Made by a program: the position numbers and the translations under genes | The notes under the pieces: model-generated | What the model was told of the DNA's origin: nothing | The model's database searches: none | Seen by the model: the letters and a program-made list of their open reading frames with translations, nothing else | In this document: positions 25,465 through 34,798 of the stretch, one piece after another | Layout of the letters: each line of letters starts with the position of its first letter | How positions within the stretch are numbered: position 1 is the stretch's first letter | Assembly: GCA_021822565.1 (NCBI GenBank) | Contig: JAKAQM010000006.1 | Span: forward strand, 1-35,376 | Length of the DNA stretch: 35,376 nt | Reading direction: 5' to 3' | DNA from: Actinomycetes bacterium | GTDB lineage: Bacteria; Actinomycetota; Acidimicrobiia; Acidimicrobiales; RAAP-2

Positions 25465-25964
25465 TCGAGCTCGTGCGCATGCGCCGGCGCGACCTGCGGT
25501 GGGTGACGACCGTCGAGCAGGTGGTCTTCCCGGAGCCGTGGAGCCACGCCGTGTTCGTCTCCGAGCTCTCCCAGAGGAGGGGCCGGGCCTACCGGGTCGC
25601 TCGCATCGGCAAGGAGATGGTCGGGTACGTGGGGCTCATGTTCGTAGAGGAGGAGGCGCACGTGACGACGGTCGCGGTCGCCCCCGAGCACCAGGGGCGT
25701 GGCATCGGCACCCAGATCATGCTCGGGGCGATGCGCATCGCCCAGGAAGAGGGCGCGCGCCACGTCTCGCTGGAGGTCGCCGTCGGCAACGGGCGCGCGC
25801 AGTCCCTCTACCGCCGCTTCGGGTTCGTCCCCGTCGGTATCCGGAAGGGCTACTACCAGCTCGTCGGGGAGGACGCCTACGTCATGTGGGCCTACGACAT
25901 CGACGCTCCGGCGTATCGTGACCGACTCGCCCGGATCGAGGCCGAAGAGGCGCGAAGAGCGTGA
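25461..25964 (+). CDS. rimI: ribosomal protein alanine N-acetyltransferase-like protein (RimI family)
   Basis: This GNAT-fold acetyltransferase of 167 residues shows the acetyl-CoA loop VAPEHQGRGIGTQIML and the C-terminal NGRAQSLYRRFGFVPVGIRK motif of RimI proteins, with VFPEPWSHAVF near the N-terminus. RimI acetylates the N-terminus of bS18 in E. coli; substrate range in actinobacteria is broader and not readable here. It sits between tsaB and tsaD as in many genomes. Confidence 0.92.
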   Translation: MIELVRMRRRDLRWVTTVEQVVFPEPWSHAVFVSELSQRRGRAYRVARIGKEMVGYVGLMFVEEEAHVTTVAVAPEHQGRGIGTQIMLGAMRIAQEEGARHVSLEVAVGNGRAQSLYRRFGFVPVGIRKGYYQLVGEDAYVMWAYDIDAPAYRDRLARIEAEEARRA

Positions 25965-26965
25965 ACGTGCTCGGTATCGAGACGTCGTGCGACGAGACGG
26001 CCGCCGCCGTCGTCGCAGAGGGGCGCCTCGTGCGATCGTCGGTGGTCTCGAGCCAGATCGACCTCCACGCGCGCTTCGGCGGCGTGGTCCCCGAGATCGC
26101 GGGACGCGCGCACGTCGAGCTGCTCATGCCCGCGGTCGCAGAGGCGATGGCGCGCGCCGGGATCGAGCGGCCCGACGCAGTGGCGGTGACGTACGGCCCG
26201 GGGCTCGTCGGGTCGCTCCTCGTGGGGCTCTCCGCGGCCAAGGGGCTCGCCATGGCCTGGCGCGTGCCCTTCGTCGGGGTGAACCATCTCGAGGGCCACT
26301 TGTTCGCCCCGGTGATCGAGGAGCCAGGTCTGCCGTGGCCCCTCGTGGTGCTGCTGGTCTCCGGAGGGCACACGCTCCTCGTGGAGGCAGCAGCGCCCGG
26401 GCGCTACCGGTTGCTCGGCCAGACCATCGACGATGCGGCGGGCGAGGCGTTCGACAAGGTGGCGCGCTATCTCGGGCTCGGCTACCCGGGCGGTCCCGCG
26501 ATCGACCGGGTCGCCAGGGAGGGCGACGCCTCCGCGTTCTCGTTCCCCCGGGCGATGCTCGGCGAGGGCTACGACTTCTCGTTCTCGGGGCTCAAGACGT
26601 CGGTGGTTCGCACCGTCGAGCGCCACCCGTCGGCGTCGACCCCCGACGTCGCGGCGGCGTTCCAAGAGGCCGTCGTCGACGTCCTCCTCACGAAGGCCGC
26701 CCGCGCGGTCCGCGCGGTCGGCGCCAAGGGGCTGTGCCTCGGCGGCGGGGTCGCCGCCAACTCGCTCCTGCGCCGGCGCGCCCCTGAGGCGGTCGACGTC
26801 CCGACCTACCTGCCGAGCATGGCGATGTGCACCGACAATGCCGCGATGGTGGCGGCGGCGGGCACCTTCCGTCTGGCGCACGACGGCCCGAGCCCACTGT
26901 CGCTCGCGGCCGACCCGAACCTCTTCCTCGACTTCTCCGAGGACTTCTCCGAGCCCGAGGCATGA
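25961..26965 (+). CDS. tsaD: tRNA N6-adenosine threonylcarbamoyltransferase TsaD
   Basis: TsaD catalyses threonylcarbamoyl transfer to A37 of ANN-decoding tRNAs. VLGIETSCDETAAAVV at the start, the metal-binding histidines in AHVELLMP and NHLEGHLFAP, LLVSGGHTLLVE, the GEAFDKVARYLGLGYPGGP block and the late CTDNAAMVAAAG are canonical. Length is 334 residues. GTG overlaps the rimI stop; the end overlaps rlmN by ATGA. TsaC is not in this window. Confidence 0.97.
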   Translation: MNVLGIETSCDETAAAVVAEGRLVRSSVVSSQIDLHARFGGVVPEIAGRAHVELLMPAVAEAMARAGIERPDAVAVTYGPGLVGSLLVGLSAAKGLAMAWRVPFVGVNHLEGHLFAPVIEEPGLPWPLVVLLVSGGHTLLVEAAAPGRYRLLGQTIDDAAGEAFDKVARYLGLGYPGGPAIDRVAREGDASAFSFPRAMLGEGYDFSFSGLKTSVVRTVERHPSASTPDVAAAFQEAVVDVLLTKAARAVRAVGAKGLCLGGGVAANSLLRRRAPEAVDVPTYLPSMAMCTDNAAMVAAAGTFRLAHDGPSPLSLAADPNLFLDFSEDFSEPEA

Positions 26966-28041
26966 CCCCCGTCCCCCCCGCGCCCGCGCCGCCCGCGCCC
27001 GCGCCCCGGTCCGCCTACGACCTGTCGCGCGAGGAGCTCGCCGGTCTCCTCGCCGATGAGCCCCCCTACCGCGTCCGCCAGGTGTGGGACGGCCTGCATC
27101 GCCGCGCGCGCCGCCCTGGGGAGATGACGGACCTGCCCCGCTCCCTCCGAGAGCGCCTCGAGGGCGCGCTGCCCGTCGCGCTCGGCGAGATCTCGCGGCG
27201 GAGCGCCGACGGCGGGGGCACCGTGAAGTGGCTCTTCGAGCTCGCCGACGGGCGCCGAGTCGAGACCGTCCTCATGGCGTACCCGGACCGTGTGACGGTC
27301 TGCGTGTCCACGCAGGCGGGGTGCGCGATGGGCTGCGCGTTCTGCGCGACCGGCCAGAGCGGGTTCGAGCGGCACCTGAGCGCAGGCGAGATCGTCGAGC
27401 AGGTGGTCGCCGGCATCCGCGCCGCGCGCCCCCGGCGGCTCTCGAACGTGGTCTTCATGGGCATGGGCGAGCCGCTCGCCAACTACGGGCGCACCTGGGC
27501 GGCGATCGAGCGGATCCATGGCGAGCTGGGCATCTCCGCCCGGCACCTCACGCTGTCGACCGTGGGGCTCGTGCCCGGCATCCGCCGGTTGGCGAGAGCG
27601 ACCCTGCCGGTGAACCTCGCCCTCTCGTTGCACGCCGCCAACGACGAGCTGCGCGACCGGCTGGTGCCGATGAACCGCCGCTACCCGCTCGCCGCCCTGG
27701 CCGAGGCGTGCGCCGAGTACGTCGCAGCCAGCAAGCGGCGGCTCTCGATCGAGTGGGCGCTCATCGACGGCACGAACGACCGGCCCTCCGACATGGCCGA
27801 GCTCGCCGAGTTCGCCCGCCCGCTCGGTGCGCACGTGAACCTGATCCCGCTCAACCCCACGCCGGGGTACGCGCCGGGGGGGAGCCCCCCGCACAGGGTG
27901 GCCGACGCGCGCGACACGCTCCTGCGGCTCGGGGTGAACGCCACGGTACGCGCCACCCGGGGCGTGGAGATCGGCGCCGCATGCGGGCAGCTCGCCGCTC
28001 GCGGCACCGGGCCTGTTGTGGGCCTGCCGCGCGTCCGCTAG
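26962..28041 (+). CDS. rlmN: 23S rRNA/tRNA adenine-C2 methyltransferase RlmN
   Basis: This radical SAM enzyme methylates A2503 of 23S rRNA and, in E. coli, A37 of some tRNAs. The 4Fe-4S motif is C121-AMG-C125-AF-C128; the catalytic cysteines are C114 (VCVSTQAG) and C341 (GAACGQL). [13 protein letters not shown] and [11 protein letters not shown] complete the family pattern. It has 359 residues, beginning with a Pro/Ala repeat of about 15 residues that looks dispensable. ATG overlaps the tsaD stop. The groES promoter overlaps its 3' end. Confidence 0.96.
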   Translation: MTPVPPAPAPPAPAPRSAYDLSREELAGLLADEPPYRVRQVWDGLHRRARRPGEMTDLPRSLRERLEGALPVALGEISRRSADGGGTVKWLFELADGRRVETVLMAYPDRVTVCVSTQAGCAMGCAFCATGQSGFERHLSAGEIVEQVVAGIRAARPRRLSNVVFMGMGEPLANYGRTWAAIERIHGELGISARHLTLSTVGLVPGIRRLARATLPVNLALSLHAANDELRDRLVPMNRRYPLAALAEACAEYVAASKRRLSIEWALIDGTNDRPSDMAELAEFARPLGAHVNLIPLNPTPGYAPGGSPPHRVADARDTLLRLGVNATVRATRGVEIGAACGQLAARGTGPVVGLPRVR

Positions 28042-28044
28042 CAT
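28016..28044 (+). promoter_or_regulatory. sigma70-type promoter for groES-groEL
   Basis: TTGTGG (28016-28021) and TAGCAT (28039-28044) are separated by 17 bases. The -35 box matches at TTG and the -10 box at four positions. The promoter lies at the end of rlmN, and its -10 box runs directly into the CIRCE operator, the expected geometry for HrcA repression. Confidence 0.6.
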
Positions 28045-28070
28045 TAGCAGTCGCAAGGTTCGAGTGCCAA
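28044..28070 (+). promoter_or_regulatory. CIRCE operator (HrcA binding site)
   Basis: The half-sites TTAGCAGTC (28044-28052) and GAGTGCCAA (28062-28070) flank exactly nine bases. The consensus is TTAGCACTC-N9-GAGTGCTAA, so each half-site differs at one position. It sits 24 bases before the groES ATG. HrcA bound here would block the groESL promoter until heat stress titrates GroEL. Confidence 0.88.
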
Positions 28071-28094
28071 CAATTGCCGAAGGAGGCCGCTTCG

Positions 28095-28388
28095 ATGAAG
28101 CTCCACCCCCTCGATGACCGGATTGTCGTCCGGCCAGGTGAGTCGGAGGAGACCACCGCCTCGGGTTTGGTGATCCCCGACACCGCCAAGGAGAAGCCCC
28201 AGCAGGGCGAGGTCCTGGCTGTCGGACCCGGGCGGCGTGCCGACAACACCGGGGAGATCATCCCGCTCGACGTGAAGGTCGGGGACACCGTCGTCTATTC
28301 GAAGTACGGCGGTACCGAGATCACCGTCGACGGAGAGGACCTGTTGATCCTCTCCGGTCGGGACGTGCTCGCCAAGCTGGACAAGTAG
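28095..28388 (+). CDS. groES: co-chaperonin GroES
   Basis: GroES caps the GroEL folding chamber. The 97-residue sequence [20 protein letters not shown], the mobile loop with [20 protein letters not shown], and [14 protein letters not shown] are canonical. AGGAGG at 28081-28086 fixes the ATG. The last codons (AGCTGGACAAGTA) are repeated 17 bases downstream in the untranslated spacer, a small duplication. Confidence 0.98.
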   Translation: MKLHPLDDRIVVRPGESEETTASGLVIPDTAKEKPQQGEVLAVGPGRRADNTGEIIPLDVKVGDTVVYSKYGGTEITVDGEDLLILSGRDVLAKLDK

Positions 28389-30128
<1,740 letters not shown>

Positions 30129-30142
30129 CAGCCGGTCGACGG

Positions 30143-30874
30143 GTGCCCGGCGTGATCCCTCGCCCTGCCACGGCCGAGCCAGGTGGCCCCCCGCCGTGGA
30201 CGCCGCGGCGGGGGATCACGCTCGGCGTCGTGCTCGACGCGTTCGGCCGTGCCGGTCGGCCCCTCGCCGACGGACCGCCGCCAGCTCCCGACGGGGTCCC
30301 CGTGGCGGACTCTGCTCGCATCGCCACCTCGCCCTCGGCGGTGCTCGTTGGGCTCTTCGAAGAGGACGGCGAGACCCGCGTGGTGCTGACGCGTCGCTCG
30401 ACCCGGCTGCGCACCCACAGGGGGCAGGTGAGCTTTCCTGGAGGGCGCATCGAGCCCGGAGAGGACGCGGTCTCCGCAGCGCTGCGCGAGGCGTACGAAG
30501 AGGTCGGCCTCGATCCCTCGGCGGTGCAGCCCATCGGGTACCTGCCTCGGGCGTTCGCCTTCAGCTCGGGCGCGCCGATCACGCCGGTCGTCGCGGTGCT
30601 CGCGGCGCGTCCCTCGCTCTCGCCGAGCCCCGCCGAGGTCGATCGCGCCTTCGACGTGTCGCTCGCCGACCTCGCAGCCGCGTTCACCGAGGAATGGTGG
30701 AGCGAGCCCGACCTCCCCCGGTTCCCGATGGTCTTCTTCTCGGTGGAGGGTGAGACCATCTGGGGGGCGACGGCCCGCATGCTCGTGGACCTGCTCTCGA
30801 CGGTGCTCGACGAGAGCACGCCGGTGCTCGACGAGAGCACGCCGGTGCTCGACGAGAGGGCGCCCGGCCCCTGA
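30143..30874 (+). CDS. Nudix hydrolase, CoA pyrophosphatase-like
   Basis: A complete Nudix box is present (GGRIEPGEDAVSAALREAYE followed by EVGL). Immediately before it lies LTRRSTRLRTHRGQVSFPGG, the signature found in the NudL/YeaB CoA-diphosphatase branch, which cleaves CoA to 3',5'-ADP and phosphopantetheine. The protein has 243 residues from GTG 30143; GTG 30152 is possible. Its C-terminus contains a repeat of VLDESTP. Substrate assignment rests on motif only. Confidence 0.85.
   Translation: MPGVIPRPATAEPGGPPPWTPRRGITLGVVLDAFGRAGRPLADGPPPAPDGVPVADSARIATSPSAVLVGLFEEDGETRVVLTRRSTRLRTHRGQVSFPGGRIEPGEDAVSAALREAYEEVGLDPSAVQPIGYLPRAFAFSSGAPITPVVAVLAARPSLSPSPAEVDRAFDVSLADLAAAFTEEWWSEPDLPRFPMVFFSVEGETIWGATARMLVDLLSTVLDESTPVLDESTPVLDERAPGP
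30803..30858 (+). repeat. 21-bp tandem repeat, 2.7 copies, coding VLDESTP at the Nudix C-terminus
   Basis: Identical units of 21 bases occupy 30803-30823 and 30824-30844, and 14 bases of a third follow before it diverges to VLDERAP. Perfect identity at the DNA level suggests recent slippage. The frame is kept. Confidence 0.93.
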
Positions 30875-30914
30875 CCCGGCCACGTACGGGCGCCTGTGGC
30901 CTCGGGGCGGCCGG

Positions 30915-30920
30915 TACAGT
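30915..30920 (+). promoter_or_regulatory. candidate -10 box upstream of guaB3
   Basis: TACAGT in the 97-base gap before guaB3 has the TANNNT form and resembles the infA box TACACT in the same GGTACA context. No good -35 element is visible at 16-18 bases upstream. Confidence 0.3.
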
Positions 30921-30971
30921 GGGGCGAGAGGAGCGACGGCGCCGACCACTGCGGACCACCGGAGGGCACTC

Positions 30972-32135
30972 GTGGCAGAAATCGAGATCGGGATCTTCAA
31001 GTCGGGGCGTCGGGCCTACGGGTTCGACGACATCGCCATCGTGCCGAGCCGGCGGACCCGGGATCCCGAGGACGTGGACATCTCCTGGGAGATCGACGCG
31101 TATCGTCTCGGGCTGCCGCTGCTCGGCGCCGCGATGGACGGGGTCACCAGCCCGCGCACCGCGATCGAGCTCGGACGGCTCGGCGGTCTCGGCGTGCTGA
31201 ACCTCGAGGGCTTGTGGACCCGCTACGAGGATCCCACGCCCTTGTTCGAGGAGATCCGCGAGCTCGACGACGACAAGGCCACCCCGCGGATGCAGCAGAT
31301 GTACCAAGAGCCGGTCAAGCTCGAGCTGGTGCGCGAGCGCATCCGCCAGATCAAGGACGCCGGGGTCGTCGCCGCGGCGTCGGTGACCCCGCAGCGGACC
31401 GAGGAGCTCGCCCCTGCGTGCCTCGCGGCGGAGCTCGACCTGCTCGTCATCCAAGGCACCGTGGTCTCCGCCGAGCACGTCTCCAAGACCGTCGAGCCGC
31501 TGAACCTGAAACGGTTCATCCGCGAGCTCGAGATCCCCGTCATCGTCGGAGGGTGCGCGTCGTACCAGGCGGGGCTGCACCTGATGCGTACCGGTGCGGT
31601 GGGCGTCCTGGTGGGGGTCGGTCCCGGCAACGCGTGCACCACGCGTGCGGTGCTCGGCCTCGGAGTGCCGCAGGCGACCGCCATCGCGGACGTCGCGGGC
31701 GCCCGCATGCGGCACCTCGACGAGACCGGCGTCTACGTGCACGTGATCGCGGACGGCGGCATGTCCAAGGGTGGCGACATCGCGAAGGCGATCGCGTGCG
31801 GCGCCGACGCGGTGATGCTCGGCTCACCGCTCTCGTCTGCGGTGGAGGCCCCTGCGCGCGGCTTCCACTGGGGGATGGCCACGTTCCACCCGACGCTTCC
31901 GCGCGGCACCCGGGTGCGGACCGGCGTTCGCGGCAGTCTCCAGGAGATCCTCCTCGGCCCGGCGCACGAGAACGACGGGCGGATGAACCTGTTCGGTGCG
32001 CTGCGCACGGCGATGGCCACCTGCGGCTACGAGACGGTGAAGGAATTCCAGAAGGCAGAGGTCATGGTCGCCCCCGCCTTGCAGACCGAGGGCAAGCAGC
32101 TCCAGCGGTCCCAGGGCGTGGGCATGGGCCACTGA
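30972..32135 (+). CDS. GuaB3 family IMP dehydrogenase-like protein
   Basis: The 387-residue protein is a TIM-barrel IMPDH/GMP reductase family member of the GuaB3 branch, recognised by VPSRRTRDPEDVDISWEIDA, ELGRLGGLGVLNLEGLW and HWGMATFHPTLPRGTRV. The active-site loop GVGPGNACTTR holds Cys222. It lacks the CBS domains of classical IMPDH. Activity of this branch is not uniform in the literature, so its guanine-nucleotide role should be taken as likely, not proven. GTG 30972 follows GGAGG (30961-30965). Its stop overlaps an apparent CTG start of pcrA. Confidence 0.93.
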   Translation: MAEIEIGIFKSGRRAYGFDDIAIVPSRRTRDPEDVDISWEIDAYRLGLPLLGAAMDGVTSPRTAIELGRLGGLGVLNLEGLWTRYEDPTPLFEEIRELDDDKATPRMQQMYQEPVKLELVRERIRQIKDAGVVAAASVTPQRTEELAPACLAAELDLLVIQGTVVSAEHVSKTVEPLNLKRFIRELEIPVIVGGCASYQAGLHLMRTGAVGVLVGVGPGNACTTRAVLGLGVPQATAIADVAGARMRHLDETGVYVHVIADGGMSKGGDIAKAIACGADAVMLGSPLSSAVEAPARGFHWGMATFHPTLPRGTRVRTGVRGSLQEILLGPAHENDGRMNLFGALRTAMATCGYETVKEFQKAEVMVAPALQTEGKQLQRSQGVGMGH

Positions 32136-34351
32136 GCGCCATCGACGACCTCGTCCGCGACCTGAACCCGGCGCAGCGTGCCGCGGTGGAGCACCGCGGC
32201 GGACCGCTGCTCGTCGTCGCGGGGGCGGGGTCGGGCAAGACGCGGGTGCTCACCCGGCGCATCGCGCACCTGCTCGCGAGCGGTGACGCCGCGCCATGGG
32301 AGATCCTCGCCATCACCTTCACCAACAAGGCGGCCGCCGAGATGCGCCGACGCGTCGCCGATCTCGTCGGTGAGCGCGCGGAGCGCATGTGGGTCTCGAC
32401 GTTCCATTCGGCTTGCCTGCGGATGCTGCGCATCCACGCGGCACGCATCGGTTACGACCGCGCGTTCACCGTGTACGACGACGTCGACTCCCGCCGGCTG
32501 GTCGAGCTCGTGGAGAGCGAGCTCGACATCGACCCGAGGAGGCTCGCGCCACGGGCCGTCGCAGCGGTGATCTCGCAGGCCAAGGCCGAGCTGCTCGGCC
32601 CCGACCGCTTCGCCGAGGAAGCGTCCTGGGGAGCAGATCCCTACCGCCGGCGCATCGGCGAGGTGTACACCGAGTACCAGCGGCGGCTCGAGGCCGCCAA
32701 CGCCATGGACTTCGACGACCTCCTGCTCCAGGCGGTGCGCCTCCTGCAGCGCTGCGACGACGTGCTCGAGTCGTACCGCCAGCGCTTCCGCCACATCCTC
32801 GTCGACGAGTACCAGGACACGAACCATGCGCAGCACGAGCTCGTGCTGCTGCTCGGAGGCGAGCACGGCAACGTCACGGTCGTGGGCGACTCGGACCAGT
32901 CCATCTACCGCTGGCGCGGCGCGCAGATCGCCAACATCGTGGAGTTCGAGTCGGCCTTCCCCAACGCGACGACCGTGCTCCTCGAGCAGAACTACCGGTC
33001 CACCCAGACGATCCTCGACGCGGCCAACGCGGTCATCTCCCACAACGTCGGACGGCGACCGAAGGAGCTGTTCACGCAGGGGGAGGAGGGGGAGCGGATC
33101 TGCAGGTACCGAGCCGAGGACGAGCGTGACGAAGCGTCGTTCGTCTCGAGCGAGATCCTCCGGCTGCGCGCGTCGGAAGGGCTCTCCTACGGTGACGTGG
33201 CGGTCTTCTACCGGACCAACGCCCAGAGCCGCGCCGTCGAGGAGGAGCTGGTCCACCAGGTGATCCCCTACAAAGTCGTGGGCGGTACCCGCTTCTACGA
33301 CCGCAAGGAGGTGCGCGACCTCCTCGCCTACCTGCGCCTGATCGCGAACCCCGACGACGAGATGTCGTTCCGCAGGATCGTGAACGTCCCGAAGCGGGGC
33401 ATCGGACAGACCTCGCTCCTACGCCTCTCGGCAGCCGCGGCGTCGGCGGGCACGCCGATCGGCCGCATGCTCGAGCGGGCCGAGGAGGCCGGCGTCAGCG
33501 GCAAGGCGCTCAAGGGCGCGCACGAGCTGTCCGTGCTCCTGAGCGAGCTGCGGGCCGCGGCAGCGGAGGTTCCCCCCGGCGATCTCGTCGATCTCGTCGC
33601 CAAGCGCTCCGGCTATCTCGACGAGCTGGCCGCAGAGGGCACCCACGAGGCGGAGGGCCGGATCGAGAACATCGCCGAGCTCGCTGGCGTGGCGAGGGAG
33701 TACGAGCAGCTGTCCGAGCTCTTGGAGACCGTGGCGCTGGTCTCGGACTCCGACGAGCTCGACGCCGACGCGTCGCGCGTCTCGCTCATGACGCTGCACA
33801 CCGCCAAGGGGCTCGAGTTCCCCGCAGTGTTCCTCATCGGGCTCGAGGAGGGGATCTTCCCGCACTCGCGCACCCTGGGCGAGCCGCTCGAGCTGGAAGA
33901 GGAGCGCAGGCTCTGCTACGTCGGCATCACGCGGGCGCGCCGCTTCCTCTACCTCTCGCATGCGTGGAGCCGGAGCCTGTGGGGCCGGACCATGCCCGGG
34001 ATGCCGAGCCGGTTCCTCGCCGAGGTGCCCCAGCAGCTGCTGCGCGACGTCGGCGGCGGTCGGATCTTCGGCACCGGGACCGGCGTTCGTCCCTCGGCGA
34101 GGGGCGGCGGGGCAGGCAGCTTCCTCTCCCAGGCGGCTGGGCAGACGCCGGCCTCGACGCGTTCGTCCACCACCGGCGCGGAGGACCTCGGGCTCACCGC
34201 CGGCGACCACGTGGTGCACGAGCGGTGGGGGCCGGGAGTCGTCGTGAGCGCGCAGGGCGAAGGTGCCCGGGCTCAGGCGGTCGTGCGGTTCCCGTCGGTC
34301 GGGCAGAAGACCCTGCTGCTCGCCGCCGCACCGCTGCGGCGCGCCACCTGA
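32132..34351 (+). CDS. pcrA: UvrD/PcrA-type superfamily 1A DNA helicase, apparent CTG start
   Basis: The helicase motifs appear in order: Q motif LNPAQRAAVEH, Walker A GAGSGKTR (Lys36), Walker B VDEYQDT (Asp225, Glu226), GDSDQSIYRWRGA, EQNYRST, MTLHTAKGLEFPAVF and LCYVGITRARR. The C-terminus (from about residue 690) has a Tudor-like segment, GDHVVHERWGPGVVVS to VGQKTLLL, known in PcrA/UvrD for RNA polymerase contact. The protein has 739 residues. Homologs start about ten residues before the Q motif, which coincides with CTG 32132 in a CTGA overlap with the guaB3 stop; no ATG, GTG or TTG is suitably placed. Acts in repair and transcription-coupled processes. Confidence 0.93.
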   Translation: MSAIDDLVRDLNPAQRAAVEHRGGPLLVVAGAGSGKTRVLTRRIAHLLASGDAAPWEILAITFTNKAAAEMRRRVADLVGERAERMWVSTFHSACLRMLRIHAARIGYDRAFTVYDDVDSRRLVELVESELDIDPRRLAPRAVAAVISQAKAELLGPDRFAEEASWGADPYRRRIGEVYTEYQRRLEAANAMDFDDLLLQAVRLLQRCDDVLESYRQRFRHILVDEYQDTNHAQHELVLLLGGEHGNVTVVGDSDQSIYRWRGAQIANIVEFESAFPNATTVLLEQNYRSTQTILDAANAVISHNVGRRPKELFTQGEEGERICRYRAEDERDEASFVSSEILRLRASEGLSYGDVAVFYRTNAQSRAVEEELVHQVIPYKVVGGTRFYDRKEVRDLLAYLRLIANPDDEMSFRRIVNVPKRGIGQTSLLRLSAAAASAGTPIGRMLERAEEAGVSGKALKGAHELSVLLSELRAAAAEVPPGDLVDLVAKRSGYLDELAAEGTHEAEGRIENIAELAGVAREYEQLSELLETVALVSDSDELDADASRVSLMTLHTAKGLEFPAVFLIGLEEGIFPHSRTLGEPLELEEERRLCYVGITRARRFLYLSHAWSRSLWGRTMPGMPSRFLAEVPQQLLRDVGGGRIFGTGTGVRPSARGGGAGSFLSQAAGQTPASTRSSTTGAEDLGLTAGDHVVHERWGPGVVVSAQGEGARAQAVVRFPSVGQKTLLLAAAPLRRAT

Positions 34352-34509
34352 CGCGCCACCTCGCTCGCCGCATCGTCGATTGCAGGTGATGCGCCGATGC
34401 CCGCAGAGCGGCTGTCGCAAATGCTGCGCCGTCGCGTCGCTCTGCGCCGACCAGGGGATTCATGAACCGACGTCGAATCTCAATACTCTTGGCGATCGTC
34501 CGGCACGCG

Positions 34510-34559
34510 GTCACCGGGATTGCCCGAGCGCGGTGGCCGGGGACGAAGTCCCTGGTGAC
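34510..34559 (+). promoter_or_regulatory. inverted repeat with nested hairpin downstream of pcrA
   Basis: GTCACC (34510-34515) pairs with GGTGAC (34554-34559), and within it GGGAC-GAA-GTCCC (34540-34552) makes a tight hairpin. GGTCAC can instead pair with GTGACC at 34608-34613, giving mutually exclusive folds. It may be a terminator or attenuator; there is no T-run. Confidence 0.4.
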
Positions 34560-34643
34560 GGCGCTGTGGGACGCATGCCCTGAAGGTCGCGGAGACGCGA
34601 TCGTGCCGTGACCTGGGCGGTCGCATCTGCGGCAATCCGTTTG

Positions 34644-34649
34644 TAGGGT
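34644..34649 (+). promoter_or_regulatory. candidate -10 box for the secreted repeat protein
   Basis: TAGGGT fits the TANNNT pattern in the only long gap before the gene. A start site about seven bases downstream would fall at the foot of the 34657-34704 hairpin. No convincing -35 box. Confidence 0.3.
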
Positions 34650-34656
34650 GCCCCGG

Positions 34657-34704
34657 CGAAGCTTCCGGTGGCCGGAGATCTGGACGGCCACCACGGACGC
34701 TTCG
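34657..34704 (+). promoter_or_regulatory. two-tier hairpin in the predicted 5' leader
   Basis: CGAAGC (34657-34662) pairs with GCTTCG (34699-34704). Inside, GGTGGCC (34667-34673) pairs with GGCCACC (34686-34692) around a 12-base loop. The two perfect stems are separated by an asymmetric internal loop (4 against 6 bases), a shape more like a structured RNA than a terminator. Identity unknown. Confidence 0.5.
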
Positions 34705-34798
34705 GAGGAGAGAGCGGAGGGGTGCCGCGACGGTCTTCGGGGTGGTCGCGCGCGTCCGGTGCCGCCGAACCGCACACGACGACAGCGAGAGATGGGAC

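Larger units (their letters stand above)
34352..34798 (+). other. 447-base intergenic region without a supported gene
   Basis: No reading frame here looks like a real protein. The stretch holds two clear inverted-repeat structures (34510-34559 and 34657-34704), one -10-like box (34644-34649), and a less GC-rich portion around 34455-34495. It probably contains the end of the pcrA transcript and the promoter and leader of the secreted protein. No known riboswitch class was recognised. Confidence 0.7.

Noticed and set aside
30896-32131. Fusion of pcrA to 400 upstream codons in the same frame
   Set aside because: The upstream part is an out-of-frame shadow of guaB3 with Arg/Gly-rich composition; helicase homology begins right after 32132.
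34352-34798. c-di-AMP (ydaO) riboswitch upstream of the secreted protein
   Set aside because: Such switches often precede actinobacterial wall-related secreted genes, but the conserved core segments I know are not present.
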